NCBI RefSeq assembly: GCF_029871235.1 | Contig: NZ_SSOM01000069.1 | Location: 1 to 64,000, forward strand | Reading direction: 5' to 3' | Length of the DNA stretch: 64,000 nt | Origin: Pseudomonas sp. BN411 | GTDB taxonomy: Bacteria; Pseudomonadota; Gammaproteobacteria; Pseudomonadales; Pseudomonadaceae | In this document: piece after piece, positions 8,277 to 17,242 of the stretch | Position numbering within the stretch: the stretch's first letter is position 1 | How the letters are laid out: each line of letters starts with the position of its first letter | Made by a program: the position numbers and the translations under genes | The notes under the pieces: model-generated | What the model was told of the DNA's origin: nothing | Databases searched by the model: none | The model's input: the letters and a program-made list of their open reading frames with translations, nothing else

Positions 8277-8753
8277 CTAGCGATGCCGCTGATACCGGCC
8301 GATCAGTTCCGCCTGGGCGAGGATGTGCCCGTCCATCGAGTGGATCAGCATCGCCTTGGTGGGACGGCGCATGTCGGGCAGCGTCTTGTCCAGGGCGAAC
8401 AGCTTGTGGAAGTAGCGGTGATTGCCGATCGGTGGGCAGGGGCCGCCGTATCCCGTGCGTTGCCAGTCGTTCAACCCTTGCAGGGTGCCCGGTGGCAGGG
8501 CGTTGTCCTGCACGCCTTCAGGCAGGATGCCGGCGGTGGGCGGCAGGTTGTAGAGCACCCAGTGGGTCCAGGTCATCTTCGGTGCGTCGGGGTCCGGAGC
8601 GTCCGGGTCGTCGACGATCAGCACCAGGCTGCGGGTGCCTGCTGGCGGTTCGGTCCAGGTCAACGGGGGCGAGAGGTCGCGGCCGTCGCAGGTGTGCAGG
8701 GCGGGAATCGTCTCGTTGTGGGTGAATGCGGTGGAGCCAAGTCGGAAGGTCAT
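8277..8753 (-). CDS. YbhB/YbcL-family (PEBP/RKIP-like) protein
   Basis: A 158-residue phosphatidylethanolamine-binding-protein fold. The conserved ligand-site motifs are visible: LVLIVDDPDAP near residues 43-53, THWVLYNLP near 62-70 and GYGGPCPPIGNHRYFHKLFALD near 101-122. There is no signal peptide, so it is cytoplasmic like E. coli YbhB. GGGAG lies about seven bases before the ATG. The physiological function of bacterial members is unresolved. Confidence 0.88.
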   Translation of the reverse strand: MTFRLGSTAFTHNETIPALHTCDGRDLSPPLTWTEPPAGTRSLVLIVDDPDAPDPDAPKMTWTHWVLYNLPPTAGILPEGVQDNALPPGTLQGLNDWQRTGYGGPCPPIGNHRYFHKLFALDKTLPDMRRPTKAMLIHSMDGHILAQAELIGRYQRHR

Positions 8754-8961
8754 GGCCGTATCTCCCAGGTTGCCAGGTGGATTCAGCAGCTGACCGCAAC
8801 GGCAACGGCCATTCCGCCGCCGTTGCTACCTCAAAGCATAGTGAATCGCGTCTGGCGGACGGATGGGGCGGATGGGGCGAGAGGGTCTGCCTAGACTGTT
8901 CAGGCACGGATTCCGTGCTCGTGAGGGCTCCGGCCCATCCACCTGAAGGTTCGACACGGCC

Positions 8962-9711
8962 ATGCTGCAGGCGGTTCTTCTCGACATCAGCGGCGTCTTG
9001 CATGTGGACGACCAGCCCCTGCCGGGCGCGCTGCAAGCGGTTCGACTGCTGCAAGCGCGGGGCGTGCCATTGCGCCTGATCACCAATACCTCGCGCCAGG
9101 ATCGGGCGGCGGTACATCGGCAATTGACGGCGATGGGCTTTGCCGTGGACCCCGAGCAGATCTTCACCGCACCGCGAGCCGTGCTGCGTCATGTACGGGC
9201 CCAGGGCCTGAGGCCGTATTGCCTGATCCATCCGGGGCTGGAGGAGGAGTTCGCCGACCTGCTGGACCTGCCCGATCCCAACGCGGTGGTTCTTGGCGAT
9301 GCGGAGCTGCGCTTCGACTATGCCCACCTCAATCGCGCCTTCCAGTTGCTGATCGAAGGTGCGCCGCTGATCTGCATGGGTGACAACCGCTACTTCCGCA
9401 GCCAGGGCGCCCTGCACCTGGATGCCGGCCCCTTCGTGCGGGCGCTGGAGTACGCGGCGGGAACGTCGGCGCTGGTGCTGGGCAAGCCTTCCGCCGCCTT
9501 CTTCGCCAGCGTGCTGGATGACTTGGGTACAAGCGCGGCTTCCACATTGATGATCGGCGACGATGTGATCGCCGATGTGCTGGGTGCCCAACAGGCCGGG
9601 CTGCCCGCCTGCCTGGTGCGCACGGGCAAGTACCGCGCGGGCGACGAGGCACAGGCGCCGTCTGCCTGGGTAGCGGCGGATCTGGCGGAAGCGGTAAAAC
9701 ACTACTGCTGA
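8962..9711 (+). CDS. HAD-superfamily hydrolase, subfamily IIA
   Basis: A 249-residue phosphatase-like protein. Motif I is DISGVLHVD with nucleophile Asp8, motif II is ITNTSR near residues 40-45, the Lys motif is GKPSAAFF near 174-181, and motif IV IGDD follows near 194-197. The large C2 cap between motifs II and III and the HDHD2/LHPP-like start place it with NagD-type or phospholysine/phosphohistidine phosphatases. The Ser at nucleophile +2, where many HADs have Asp, is usual for the LHPP/HDHD2 branch. The substrate is unknown. Confidence 0.82.
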   Translation: MLQAVLLDISGVLHVDDQPLPGALQAVRLLQARGVPLRLITNTSRQDRAAVHRQLTAMGFAVDPEQIFTAPRAVLRHVRAQGLRPYCLIHPGLEEEFADLLDLPDPNAVVLGDAELRFDYAHLNRAFQLLIEGAPLICMGDNRYFRSQGALHLDAGPFVRALEYAAGTSALVLGKPSAAFFASVLDDLGTSAASTLMIGDDVIADVLGAQQAGLPACLVRTGKYRAGDEAQAPSAWVAADLAEAVKHYC

Positions 9712-9852
9712 GCCGGGTGCCGCATGGCGAATCCGCGCAAGGCCCGCTGTAATGGTGATGTGATGCTGGATTGCCATTATGGATAGACTGCAATTCCCCA
9801 TGAACGATCATCGCCAGGTGTCGTCCGAAGTCCTGGCACGGCCGGAGTCCGC

Positions 9853-11619
9853 ATGCAGCCGCTGTACTCTCTCAAGGCGTCAGAGAGCGCCAACGATGAG
9901 CGATTCGATGGTCTGACCCGCCTGGCCCGGAGCCATTTCGGGGTCATGGCCGCATTGCTGACGACAGGCGCCGGGGAGAGCCAGCAGGTCCTGACCTGCG
10001 ATGGCCTGGCTCTGGGTAATGCCTCCGGGCTCTATCCCCTCGACCTGGCCTGGCGCCGCACCGACACGGTGCTCGTGGTGCCCGATGCCCATTGCGATGA
10101 ACGCTTCCGCGATCACCATCTGGTGGTGGCTTCGCCCCATGTCCGCTTCCTCGCGGCGTGTCCGCTGCCGGCTCCGGACGGGGCGATACTCGGCACGATC
10201 TGCCTGCTGCACGACCAGCCGCGCGAGCTGGACCCGAGCCAGCAGCAGGTGCTTCGCGAGTTGGCCGGGCTCGCTGCCAGCCTGCTGGCGCGGGAGCAGG
10301 CTGACGCTCATCTGGAACGGGAACTGGATGCGCTGCGCGTGAGCGAAAAGCGCATGGCCCTGGCCATCGCCGGAAGCGGCACCGGAATCTGGGACCGCAA
10401 CGCAGCCACGGGCGAAATCCACTACTCCAACGGCTGGAAAGCGTTGCTGGGCTACGCCGAGCACGAAGTGGGCAACCGCATCGAGGAAAGCTACACGCGC
10501 GTCCATCCGGCGGACCTGGAATACGTCAAGGCGACCATCCAGGCCCACTTCGAGCAACGAACCGAGTCATACGAGGTTGAGCATCGCCTGCGCTGCAAGG
10601 ACGGCAGTTACAAGTGGGTGTGCAGCCGGGGCAAGGTGGTCGAGCGTGATGCGGCCGGCAAGCCATTGCGCATGATCGGAACGACCACTGACATCACCGC
10701 CATGCGCTTGATGTCTGAGCAGGTGCAGCAGACCGCCGCGCTGATGACCGACCTGACCAATGAGATTCCGGGGATGGCCTTCCAGTATCGGCGCCTGCCG
10801 GATGGCAGATCCTGTTTTTCCTACGTCAGTGCCGGGGTTCGGGACATCTACGGCTTGACCCCGGAACAGCTGGCGGCCAACGAAGACGCATTGCTGGAGA
10901 TCATCCACCCCGACGACCTGTGCCGATACCACGCGTCCTTCGATGAGTCGGCACGCACGCTGGCACCCTGGCACCTGGAATATCGGGTGCAATTGCCGGG
11001 GCAAGGCGACGCCTGGCGGCAGGGCGATGCACGCCCCAGGCGGCTGGAGGACGGCAGCGTGGTCTGGCACGGTTTCATCACTGATGTGACCGAGCGCAAG
11101 CAGATCGAAGCCGAACTGCAGGTGTTCGCCACCACGGACTCCCTGACCCAGCTGTCCAACCGTCGGCACTTCATGCAGCAGCTCGATGCCGAGCTGGCTC
11201 GGGTGCAGCGTACAGCAGGCCACTGCGCGACGATCCTGATGTTCGACCTGGACCACTTCAAGGCGATCAACGACCGCTGGGGACATTCCGTGGGCGACCA
11301 GGCGCTGCGGCATTTCGCGGCGATCCTCTGCTCGCAGCTGCGCAAGACCGACGCAGCGGGGAGGATGGGGGGCGAAGAGTTCGCGGTGGTGCTGAGCGAT
11401 GCCAGCATTGACCAGGCCGTGACGTTTGCCCGACGCATCCAGAACGAACTTGCCAATGCACCCGTGCTACACGCCGAGGCACGAATCTCCCTGGCCGTCA
11501 GCGTCGGAATCGCCGCCATCAACGCCTCGGATGTGAACACCGAAACCACGTTGTCGCGTAGCGACATGGCGCTGTACCGCGCCAAGCGGGGCGGCCGCAA
11601 CCGAATCGAGTGCCATTGA
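9853..11619 (+). CDS. GAF-PAS-PAS-GGDEF diguanylate cyclase
   Basis: A 588-residue soluble protein predicted to make cyclic di-GMP. A GAF domain covers about residues 15-155, the first PAS/PAC about 170-290, the second about 300-420, and the GGDEF domain about 427-588. The catalytic motif is GGEEF at 506-510, and the allosteric I-site RKTD at 497-500 is intact with the usual five-residue spacing, so product inhibition is expected. There is no EAL domain and no transmembrane segment, so it should sense a cytoplasmic signal. CCGGAG precedes the ATG by five bases. Confidence 0.9.
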   Translation: MQPLYSLKASESANDERFDGLTRLARSHFGVMAALLTTGAGESQQVLTCDGLALGNASGLYPLDLAWRRTDTVLVVPDAHCDERFRDHHLVVASPHVRFLAACPLPAPDGAILGTICLLHDQPRELDPSQQQVLRELAGLAASLLAREQADAHLERELDALRVSEKRMALAIAGSGTGIWDRNAATGEIHYSNGWKALLGYAEHEVGNRIEESYTRVHPADLEYVKATIQAHFEQRTESYEVEHRLRCKDGSYKWVCSRGKVVERDAAGKPLRMIGTTTDITAMRLMSEQVQQTAALMTDLTNEIPGMAFQYRRLPDGRSCFSYVSAGVRDIYGLTPEQLAANEDALLEIIHPDDLCRYHASFDESARTLAPWHLEYRVQLPGQGDAWRQGDARPRRLEDGSVVWHGFITDVTERKQIEAELQVFATTDSLTQLSNRRHFMQQLDAELARVQRTAGHCATILMFDLDHFKAINDRWGHSVGDQALRHFAAILCSQLRKTDAAGRMGGEEFAVVLSDASIDQAVTFARRIQNELANAPVLHAEARISLAVSVGIAAINASDVNTETTLSRSDMALYRAKRGGRNRIECH

Positions 11620-11694
11620 AGCGAGCTGATCGGGCTAGTCCGTTTCCTTTCAGGTCGCCGTTTCCGGCCTGATAGCGTGTCCGACAAGCTGATT

Positions 11695-11798
11695 TCTGTG
11701 GGGGCGAATTCATGCGCGAAGGGCAACGCAGTTGCCCCCTGCGCCTCCCACGGGCAGCCCTTCGGGCTGCTTGGCGATTGAAATCGCCCCCACAAGGT
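11695..11798. repeat. REP-like element (TGTGGGGGCGAATTC family)
   Basis: The 363-bp gap after the diguanylate cyclase gene (11620-11982) contains no supported gene. It holds a long palindromic element from CTGTGGGGGCGAATTCAT to ATCGCCCCCACAAGG with inner hairpins such as CAGCCCTTCGGGCTG. Relatives lie at 33356-33635, 37491 and 45435. The diguanylate cyclase terminator may be one of these hairpins. Confidence 0.8.
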
Positions 11799-11982
11799 TG
11801 AGCGTCACCCACGTCTGCTTCCGCAGCGGTGGGGAACCGGAGAGCAGCACGGGGTAACAAAGCCTTATCCAGGGCGTAGTAGGGTGAAGAACCGACCTGC
11901 GCGCCGCCAATTGCCACGGAGAGTGCACAGGATGGGGCGGAATCGCGCATCATTGGGCGCAGTCAGTTCGAGGGAGGTTTCC

Positions 11983-12834
11983 ATGGAGGTCATGTCATCC
12001 GTTCTGCGCCTTGCCGCGCTGTCGCTGGGAGTGGCGCTCGCCAGCACCGCAGTCGCCAGTGAAGAGACGCAGCTGGTGGAGTCCATCAACGCCTATCGCA
12101 GCCAGGCGCAGCCCTGCGCCGGCCAGGCCTCGATGGAGCTGCCTCCGCTCAAGCCCGATCCACGCCTGATCCTGCCGGCCGGCAGCATCGGCGACCTGCA
12201 ACAGGCGCTGACGCGCACGGCCTATCCCCTGGTCAACGTGCAGGCGGTCAACCTTTCCGGCCCGCGCGATGCGCAGGCGGCGATGAAGGCCTTGCAGGAA
12301 AGCTTCTGCCAGGTGGTGCTGGACCCGCAGTTCGTCGATGTCGGCGTCAGCCGCGAGGGCCAGGACTGGCGCATCGTGCTGGCGCGGCCGCTGCTGGCCG
12401 GTGGCCTGGGCGACTGGCAGGTCGAAGGGCAGAAGCTGCTGGATCAGATCAACACCGCCCGGGGCCAGGCTCGCCAGTGCGGCTCCCAGTCCTTCTCGGC
12501 CGCAGGGCCGCTGACCTGGAACGCCACCCTCGCCGGTGCCGCCCAGGAACACACCCGTGCCATGGCCAACCAGAACTTCTTCGACCACAAGGACCGCGAC
12601 GGCCGCACCCCCGGCGACCGCGCCGAACTGGCCGGCTACACCGCCCAGCTGATCGGCGAGAACATCGCCGCCGGCCTGGATAGCGCCAGCAAGGTAGTGG
12701 AAGGCTGGCTGGCCAGCCCCGGCCACTGCGCCAATCTGATGAACCCGCAGTTCCGCGAACTGGGCGCCGCCTACGCGGTGGACCCGAAAAGCGATGCGGG
12801 CATCTACTGGACGGCGATGTTCGGGGCGCAGTGA
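11983..12834 (+). CDS. Secreted CAP-domain (SCP-like) protein
   Basis: A 283-residue protein with an N-terminal signal peptide (hydrophobic about residues 6-25, cleavage likely after TAVAS). The C-terminal half is a CAP/CRISP-like domain: NTARGQARQCGSQ, AAQEHTRAMANQNFFDHKDRDGRTPGDRA, GENIAAG and GWLASPGHCANLMNP carry the expected His, Glu, Glu and His of the CAP cavity. The N-terminal half (AYRSQAQPCAGQ) looks like a degenerate repeat of the same fold. The ATG at 11983 has GAGGGAGG about six bases upstream. Function is unknown; envelope or extracellular location is inferred. Confidence 0.8.
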   Translation: MEVMSSVLRLAALSLGVALASTAVASEETQLVESINAYRSQAQPCAGQASMELPPLKPDPRLILPAGSIGDLQQALTRTAYPLVNVQAVNLSGPRDAQAAMKALQESFCQVVLDPQFVDVGVSREGQDWRIVLARPLLAGGLGDWQVEGQKLLDQINTARGQARQCGSQSFSAAGPLTWNATLAGAAQEHTRAMANQNFFDHKDRDGRTPGDRAELAGYTAQLIGENIAAGLDSASKVVEGWLASPGHCANLMNPQFRELGAAYAVDPKSDAGIYWTAMFGAQ

Positions 12835-12848
12835 GCGCGACGGGGCGA

Positions 12849-14177
12849 TCAGTTAAGGCTGTTCTTGACTCGTTCGCCGAGAATGTAGGCCTTGCCCCGG
12901 TCGGGGGCTACCACGACCGGTAGCAGCGAGTAGCTGCCTTGCGGATAGTTGCCGCCACCACCGGCGCCATACTGGATAACCAGCGTCACCTGATAGCGAC
13001 CGTTTATGCCGTCCTCCCTCAGTTCCGAGCCATCGGGCGCTTTGGCTATCCAGGCGGTGATGGGGATTTCCGGGTCGCCGTGGGGCTGGAAGGCACTCGC
13101 CATCTCGCCGTCATGGATCCGGACAAAGGGCGCTCCATCGCCTTCGTATTCGTAGGTGCCCTTGATTGGCGCCGGAAGGCTGGGACTCACGCTGTAATCC
13201 ACACCATTGACCGTTTTGGTGAGCAGGCCATTGGCTGCCGGGGCTGGGGCTTCCGTGCTCGCAGGCGTGGGTTGGCTGGCGGCGTTCTCCTGCTCGATCT
13301 GCGCCAGTATCTCGGCCGCTTCGGCGTTCACCTCTTCCTCGATTCCCATCTCCTGAATCATCGCCTGGTGCTGGGCCATCAAGGCGGCTACCTGGGCGTC
13401 TTGTGCAGCGCTATCCGCACTGGCTGTCGGCAGACTGGACTGAGTTCCGACTGATTCAGGCGGAGCGGGCTCGGAGGTGGTTGGCGCATCGGTCGAGATG
13501 GAGTGGATCGGCTCCATGGCGGGGACCGATTGCTCGCTGTGGGTTAGCGTCGGGGATGGGGCAGCCTGCTCAGCGACCAGTTGCTGCTCTGCCGGCACCG
13601 GCGGGGTGGGCTGGGCAATCACCGGCTTGGGCGCGTTCTCTTCCGGATAGGGCGTGGAGAACAGGACTTTCGTCACCTTGCCGTCAGCGTCCGCTTCGAC
13701 GATCTCATGTACATAAGCGCCATCGGCGGACTGGCGGATACGGTAGGGCGCGACGCCCAGGAACAGCACGGAACCATCGGCTTCGAGGCTGCCCAGCCAT
13801 TCGACTCCATACAGGTTGCTGATCAACTGGCCCGGCCTTGCTCCGGGGCGAATGGTTCGGCTGAACAGCACATCGCCAGCGGGGCTTCGCGCCGTTTCGC
13901 GGATTTCCTGGCCGGGCTTGCTCCAGGACAGTTCGTAGCCGGGCACGTCCTGCTGCTGGGGCGTGAAGCGATGTCCCACGAGAGAGGCGTACGCGCCCCA
14001 CACCGCTGGGTCTGCATTGACGCGGATGCTGAAGTCCGCTGGCGGTACTGCTTGCGTAAAGCCGGACTGGGGCGGCACGGGCGCACACGCGGCCAACAGG
14101 CTGACCGCGAACCAGAGGGCAAGGCTGGATGCCGCACGGGCGCGGGGTACGGCCGATGGCGATGTCGTGATTTTCAT
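12849..14177 (-). CDS. Hypothetical lipoprotein with Pro/Ala/Glu-rich linker
   Basis: A 442-residue protein starting at the Met at 14177, with AGGAG about 12 bases upstream. A signal peptide ends in the lipobox LLAAC, so it should be a lipoprotein. A folded N-terminal region (to about residue 175) is followed by a long Pro/Ala/Glu/Ser-rich segment (about 180-300) and a compact C-terminal domain ending in GGGGNYPQGSYSLLPVVVAPDRG. The layout suggests two envelope domains joined by a flexible linker. I do not recognise either domain. It is convergent with the CAP-domain gene with a 14-bp gap. Confidence 0.65.
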   Translation of the reverse strand: MKITTSPSAVPRARAASSLALWFAVSLLAACAPVPPQSGFTQAVPPADFSIRVNADPAVWGAYASLVGHRFTPQQQDVPGYELSWSKPGQEIRETARSPAGDVLFSRTIRPGARPGQLISNLYGVEWLGSLEADGSVLFLGVAPYRIRQSADGAYVHEIVEADADGKVTKVLFSTPYPEENAPKPVIAQPTPPVPAEQQLVAEQAAPSPTLTHSEQSVPAMEPIHSISTDAPTTSEPAPPESVGTQSSLPTASADSAAQDAQVAALMAQHQAMIQEMGIEEEVNAEAAEILAQIEQENAASQPTPASTEAPAPAANGLLTKTVNGVDYSVSPSLPAPIKGTYEYEGDGAPFVRIHDGEMASAFQPHGDPEIPITAWIAKAPDGSELREDGINGRYQVTLVIQYGAGGGGNYPQGSYSLLPVVVAPDRGKAYILGERVKNSLN

Positions 14178-14329
14178 TGTTGTTATTCGCTCCTGTCCCT
14201 TGTTGGTCGTGCTCCACGGCAACCCGGTGTTTTTACCGGAAGCCTAGACGGATGGACAGCAGGCGCGCGGCGATCGGACCCGCAGTGCGGAGCGCGGCTG
14301 GCGCCCCTTCTCGGGCATTCGCCGAATTT

Positions 14330-15112
14330 TCAGTCCTGGTCGAGATGGGCTCCGAAGCCACTCTGACCTTCGGCGAGCTCTGCGCGAAGGGTGAGGGCAG
14401 GAATCTCGTAGTCGCCTGCGTTCTGCTTGCGGTAGGGAATGGGGGCCGTCTGCCAGAGGTTATCCAGGCGCTGGCCCAGTTCTTCACGTACGGCCGCGAA
14501 GCGGACTTCGTCCATGCGGCTGGTCCGGTAGACCAGGAACGGCGGCAGCACGTCGAAGCCGGGGTAGTGCAGGACGCCGTGCTGGATGGGGAACAGCAGG
14601 TCATCCATGGGGCCATTGATGCCGCGAGGGCTGTAGTGGGAGTCCCAGCCACCCGTGGTGACGATCAGCATGGCGCGCTTGCCGGCCAGGTTGCCCTCGC
14701 CGTAGCGGTTGCCCCAGCGGCTGTCGGAGTGCTCGCCCACGCCGTAGGCGAAGCCATAGGCGTAGACCCGCTCGACCCAGCCCTTAAGGATCGCCGGCAT
14801 GGTGAACCACCACATCGGGAACTGCAGGATCAGCGCATCGGCCCAGCGCAGCTTGTCCTGCTCGCGGGCGATATCGTCACTCTGCCGGCCATTGGCGAAG
14901 GCCTGCTTCGAATCCCCGGACGGGGAGAACGGGGCGGAGGGCTGGTAGTCGAGGTGGTCATCGGCATCCAGCGTGGCCTTCCAGCCCATGGCATAGAGAT
15001 CGCTGACTTGCACCTGATGACCGGCGGCTTCGAGGCGTTGTACGGCGAAATCCTTGAGGACGCCGTTGAGGGAGCGGGGTTCGGGGTGGGCGAAAACGAT
15101 CAGGACATTCAT
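14330..15112 (-). CDS. NAD(P)H-dependent flavodoxin-fold oxidoreductase
   Basis: A 260-residue FMN/FAD flavodoxin-like quinone reductase related to KefF, MdaB and mammalian NQO1. The N-terminus MNVLIVFAHPEPRSLNG is the flavin-phosphate loop, and LILQFPMWWFTMPAILKGWVERVY (about residues 95-118) is the family active-site strand and helix. It is divergent from a LysR regulator, with a palindromic operator candidate in the 86-bp gap, so induction by an electrophile or quinone is a reasonable inference. The Met at 15112 is chosen because the upstream extension does not match the family. Confidence 0.87.
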   Translation of the reverse strand: MNVLIVFAHPEPRSLNGVLKDFAVQRLEAAGHQVQVSDLYAMGWKATLDADDHLDYQPSAPFSPSGDSKQAFANGRQSDDIAREQDKLRWADALILQFPMWWFTMPAILKGWVERVYAYGFAYGVGEHSDSRWGNRYGEGNLAGKRAMLIVTTGGWDSHYSPRGINGPMDDLLFPIQHGVLHYPGFDVLPPFLVYRTSRMDEVRFAAVREELGQRLDNLWQTAPIPYRKQNAGDYEIPALTLRAELAEGQSGFGAHLDQD

Positions 15113-15161
15113 GGGGAAAACCTCCAGTGCGGGATAGGCGCAGGATGGTGATCCGCCAGGT

Positions 15162-15178
15162 ATATTGGAAATGAATAT
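15162..15178. promoter_or_regulatory. Candidate LysR operator (ATATT-N7-AATAT)
   Basis: A perfect inverted repeat ATATT-GGAAATG-AATAT with the T-N11-A geometry of LysR-family sites. It lies between the divergent flavodoxin-fold oxidoreductase and the LysR gene, 21 bp before the LysR ATG. Confidence 0.55.
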
Positions 15179-15198
15179 CCAGTATTCCAGGTATTTCA

Positions 15199-16092
15199 AT
15201 GAATAATCTCAGGCGTCTGGACCTCAACCTGCTGGTGACCCTGGACGTGCTGTTGGCTGAGCACAACGTCACCCGCGCGGCGGAGCGGCTGAACTTCTCC
15301 CAGCCCTCGGTGAGCGTGCACCTGGCCAAGCTCAGGGAGATCTTCGACGACCCGCTGCTACTGCCGGGGCCGCGCGGCATGCGCCCCACCGCCCGTGCCG
15401 AGGAACTGCGTGAACCCCTGCGCCAGGCACTGGAGGCCCTTGAGCTTGCAGTGGCGCCGGCCAGCGCCTTCGATCCCGCCCAGGCGCAACAGACCTGGCG
15501 CGTCGCCGCGACCGACTATGGGGAGTCGTCCATCCTGCTGCCGGCCATGGCCGGGCTGCGGGCGCGGGCACCGGGGACCCGGGTGGCGGTGGTGGAAATG
15601 GTGCCGGCGCGTATCGCCCGGCAGGCAGAGCAGGGCGAAATCGACCTGGCTTTCCACACCGCCGAAGGCTCGCCGCCCAACCTGCGGCGCCGCACCCTGT
15701 TCGCCGAGCGCTATGTGCTCGCCGGCCGTGCTGGCCATCCGGCATTGAAACGACGACCGACCCTGAAGCAGTTCTGCGCGCTGGAGCAGGTGATCGTCTC
15801 TCCCGATGGCGGTGGCTTCTTTGGCATCACCGACGAGATGCTGGCCGAACGGGGTCTGGAGCGGCGGGTGGTGCTGTCGGTGCCGCACTTCCTCTTCCTG
15901 CGCTCGGTTCTGGAGAACTCTGACCTGGTGGCCATGCTGCCTGAGCGGCTGGCGCGGGGCAGTCACGCGCTGCAAGTGGTCGAGCCTCCCGTGGAGGTGC
16001 CGGGCTACGAGATGGCCATGCTCTGGCACGAACGCTCCCACCGCGACCCGGCGCATCAGTGGCTGCGGGAGCAGATCGTTCAGGCGGTGTGA
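15199..16092 (+). CDS. LysR-family transcriptional regulator
   Basis: A 297-residue LTTR. The N-terminal HTH reads LDLNLLVTLDVLLAEHNVTRAAERLNFSQPSVSVHLAKLREIFDDPLL, close to the NodD/LeuO-like branch, followed by the periplasmic-binding-protein-like effector domain from about residue 90. The ATG is 86 bp from the divergent oxidoreductase start, which is its probable target. The effector is unknown. Confidence 0.88.
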   Translation: MNNLRRLDLNLLVTLDVLLAEHNVTRAAERLNFSQPSVSVHLAKLREIFDDPLLLPGPRGMRPTARAEELREPLRQALEALELAVAPASAFDPAQAQQTWRVAATDYGESSILLPAMAGLRARAPGTRVAVVEMVPARIARQAEQGEIDLAFHTAEGSPPNLRRRTLFAERYVLAGRAGHPALKRRPTLKQFCALEQVIVSPDGGGFFGITDEMLAERGLERRVVLSVPHFLFLRSVLENSDLVAMLPERLARGSHALQVVEPPVEVPGYEMAMLWHERSHRDPAHQWLREQIVQAV

Positions 16093-16097
16093 GGCTT

Positions 16098-16160
16098 GTA
16101 GGAGCGAGCTTGCTCGCGAACCTTCTGAGCCGATCTTTCGCGAGCAAGCTCGCTCCTACA
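16098..16160. repeat. REP pair (GTAGGAGCGAGC family)
   Basis: GTAGGAGCGAGCTTGCTCGC and its inverted copy ending GCTCGCTCCTACA lie between the convergent LysR and allE genes. Confidence 0.9.
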
Positions 16161-16219
16161 CAAACCCTCGAAGGCAGAAACGACAACGGGAGCCCTAAGG
16201 CTCCCGTCGAGGTGAATCA

Positions 16220-17056
16220 TCAGTGCGGCTGGTTCAGAGTCAGGCGCATGTGACGGTTCACATCCTTGTACAGCAGGTAGCGGAAGCGACCAGGGCCGCC
16301 CGAGTAGCAGGCCTGCGGGCAGAAGGCGCGCAGCCACATGAAGTCGCCAGCTTCCACTTCGACCCAATCCTGGTTCAGGCGGTACACCGCCTTGCCTTCC
16401 AGCACGTACAGGCCGTGTTCCATCACGTGGGTTTCAGCGAAGGGAATCACGCCGCCCGGCTCGAAGTTCACGATGTTCACGTGCATGTCGTGGCGTATGT
16501 CGCTCATGTCCACGAAGCGGGTGGTGCTCCAGCGGCCTTCGGTATCCGGCATCACCTTCGGCTCGATGTCCTGCTCGTTGGTGACGAAGGCTTCCGGCAG
16601 CGGTACGCCGTCGACTTTCTGGTAGTGCTTGCGAATCCAGTGGAAGCGGGTGTGCTGACCAGTGGTGTTGCGCACCTTGTAGTCCGCGCCCGGCGGAATG
16701 AAGGCGTAGCCGCCCGGCAGCATGGTGTGGACCTGGCCCTGCAGGGTCAGGGTCAGTTCACCTTCCACGATGAACAGCACGGCTTCGGCGTTGACGTCCT
16801 GCTCCGGCTTGTCGCTGCCGCCGTTGGGGGCGAGTTCAACGATGTACTGGGAGAAGGTTTCAGCGAAACCGGACAGCGGGCGGGCGATGACCCACATGCG
16901 CATGTTGTCCCAGAAGGGCAGGTGGCTGGTGACGATGTCACGCATCACGCCCTTCGGGATCACGGCATAGGCTTCGGTGAACATCGCGCGGTCGGTGAGC
17001 AGCTCGGTCTGTGCCGGGTGCCCGCCGTGCGGCGCGTAATAGGTGGATTTGGCCAT
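16220..17056 (-). CDS. allE: (S)-ureidoglycine aminohydrolase
   Basis: A 278-residue bicupin that converts (S)-ureidoglycine to ureidoglycolate and ammonia in allantoin (purine) catabolism, using Mn2+. Two cupin barrels are visible: the first with GELTLTLQGQVHTMLPGGYAFIPPG and the second with PGGVIPFAETHVMEHGLYVLEGKAVYRLN, where the His and Glu residues of ETHVMEHG are metal ligands. The start MAKSTYYAPHGGHP and the length fit AllE/UGlyAH. Other allantoin genes are not in the window. A LysR gene lies upstream on the same strand. Confidence 0.88.
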   Translation of the reverse strand: MAKSTYYAPHGGHPAQTELLTDRAMFTEAYAVIPKGVMRDIVTSHLPFWDNMRMWVIARPLSGFAETFSQYIVELAPNGGSDKPEQDVNAEAVLFIVEGELTLTLQGQVHTMLPGGYAFIPPGADYKVRNTTGQHTRFHWIRKHYQKVDGVPLPEAFVTNEQDIEPKVMPDTEGRWSTTRFVDMSDIRHDMHVNIVNFEPGGVIPFAETHVMEHGLYVLEGKAVYRLNQDWVEVEAGDFMWLRAFCPQACYSGGPGRFRYLLYKDVNRHMRLTLNQPH

Positions 17057-17242
17057 GGGGTATTTCCTCATTGTTGTCTTGCTGCCTGGCGCGCGGCGCC
17101 AGGTCGAACAATTCGTGCAGATCGGTGCGCCACCGGGGGCGCTGGCCGTCGCTGGGAACCACCATATCCAGCGATGAGTTCATGCACAAATTAAATGTTG
17201 GAATCCACCATATTCGGTTTTCAAATGCGAGATTGGCACCGC

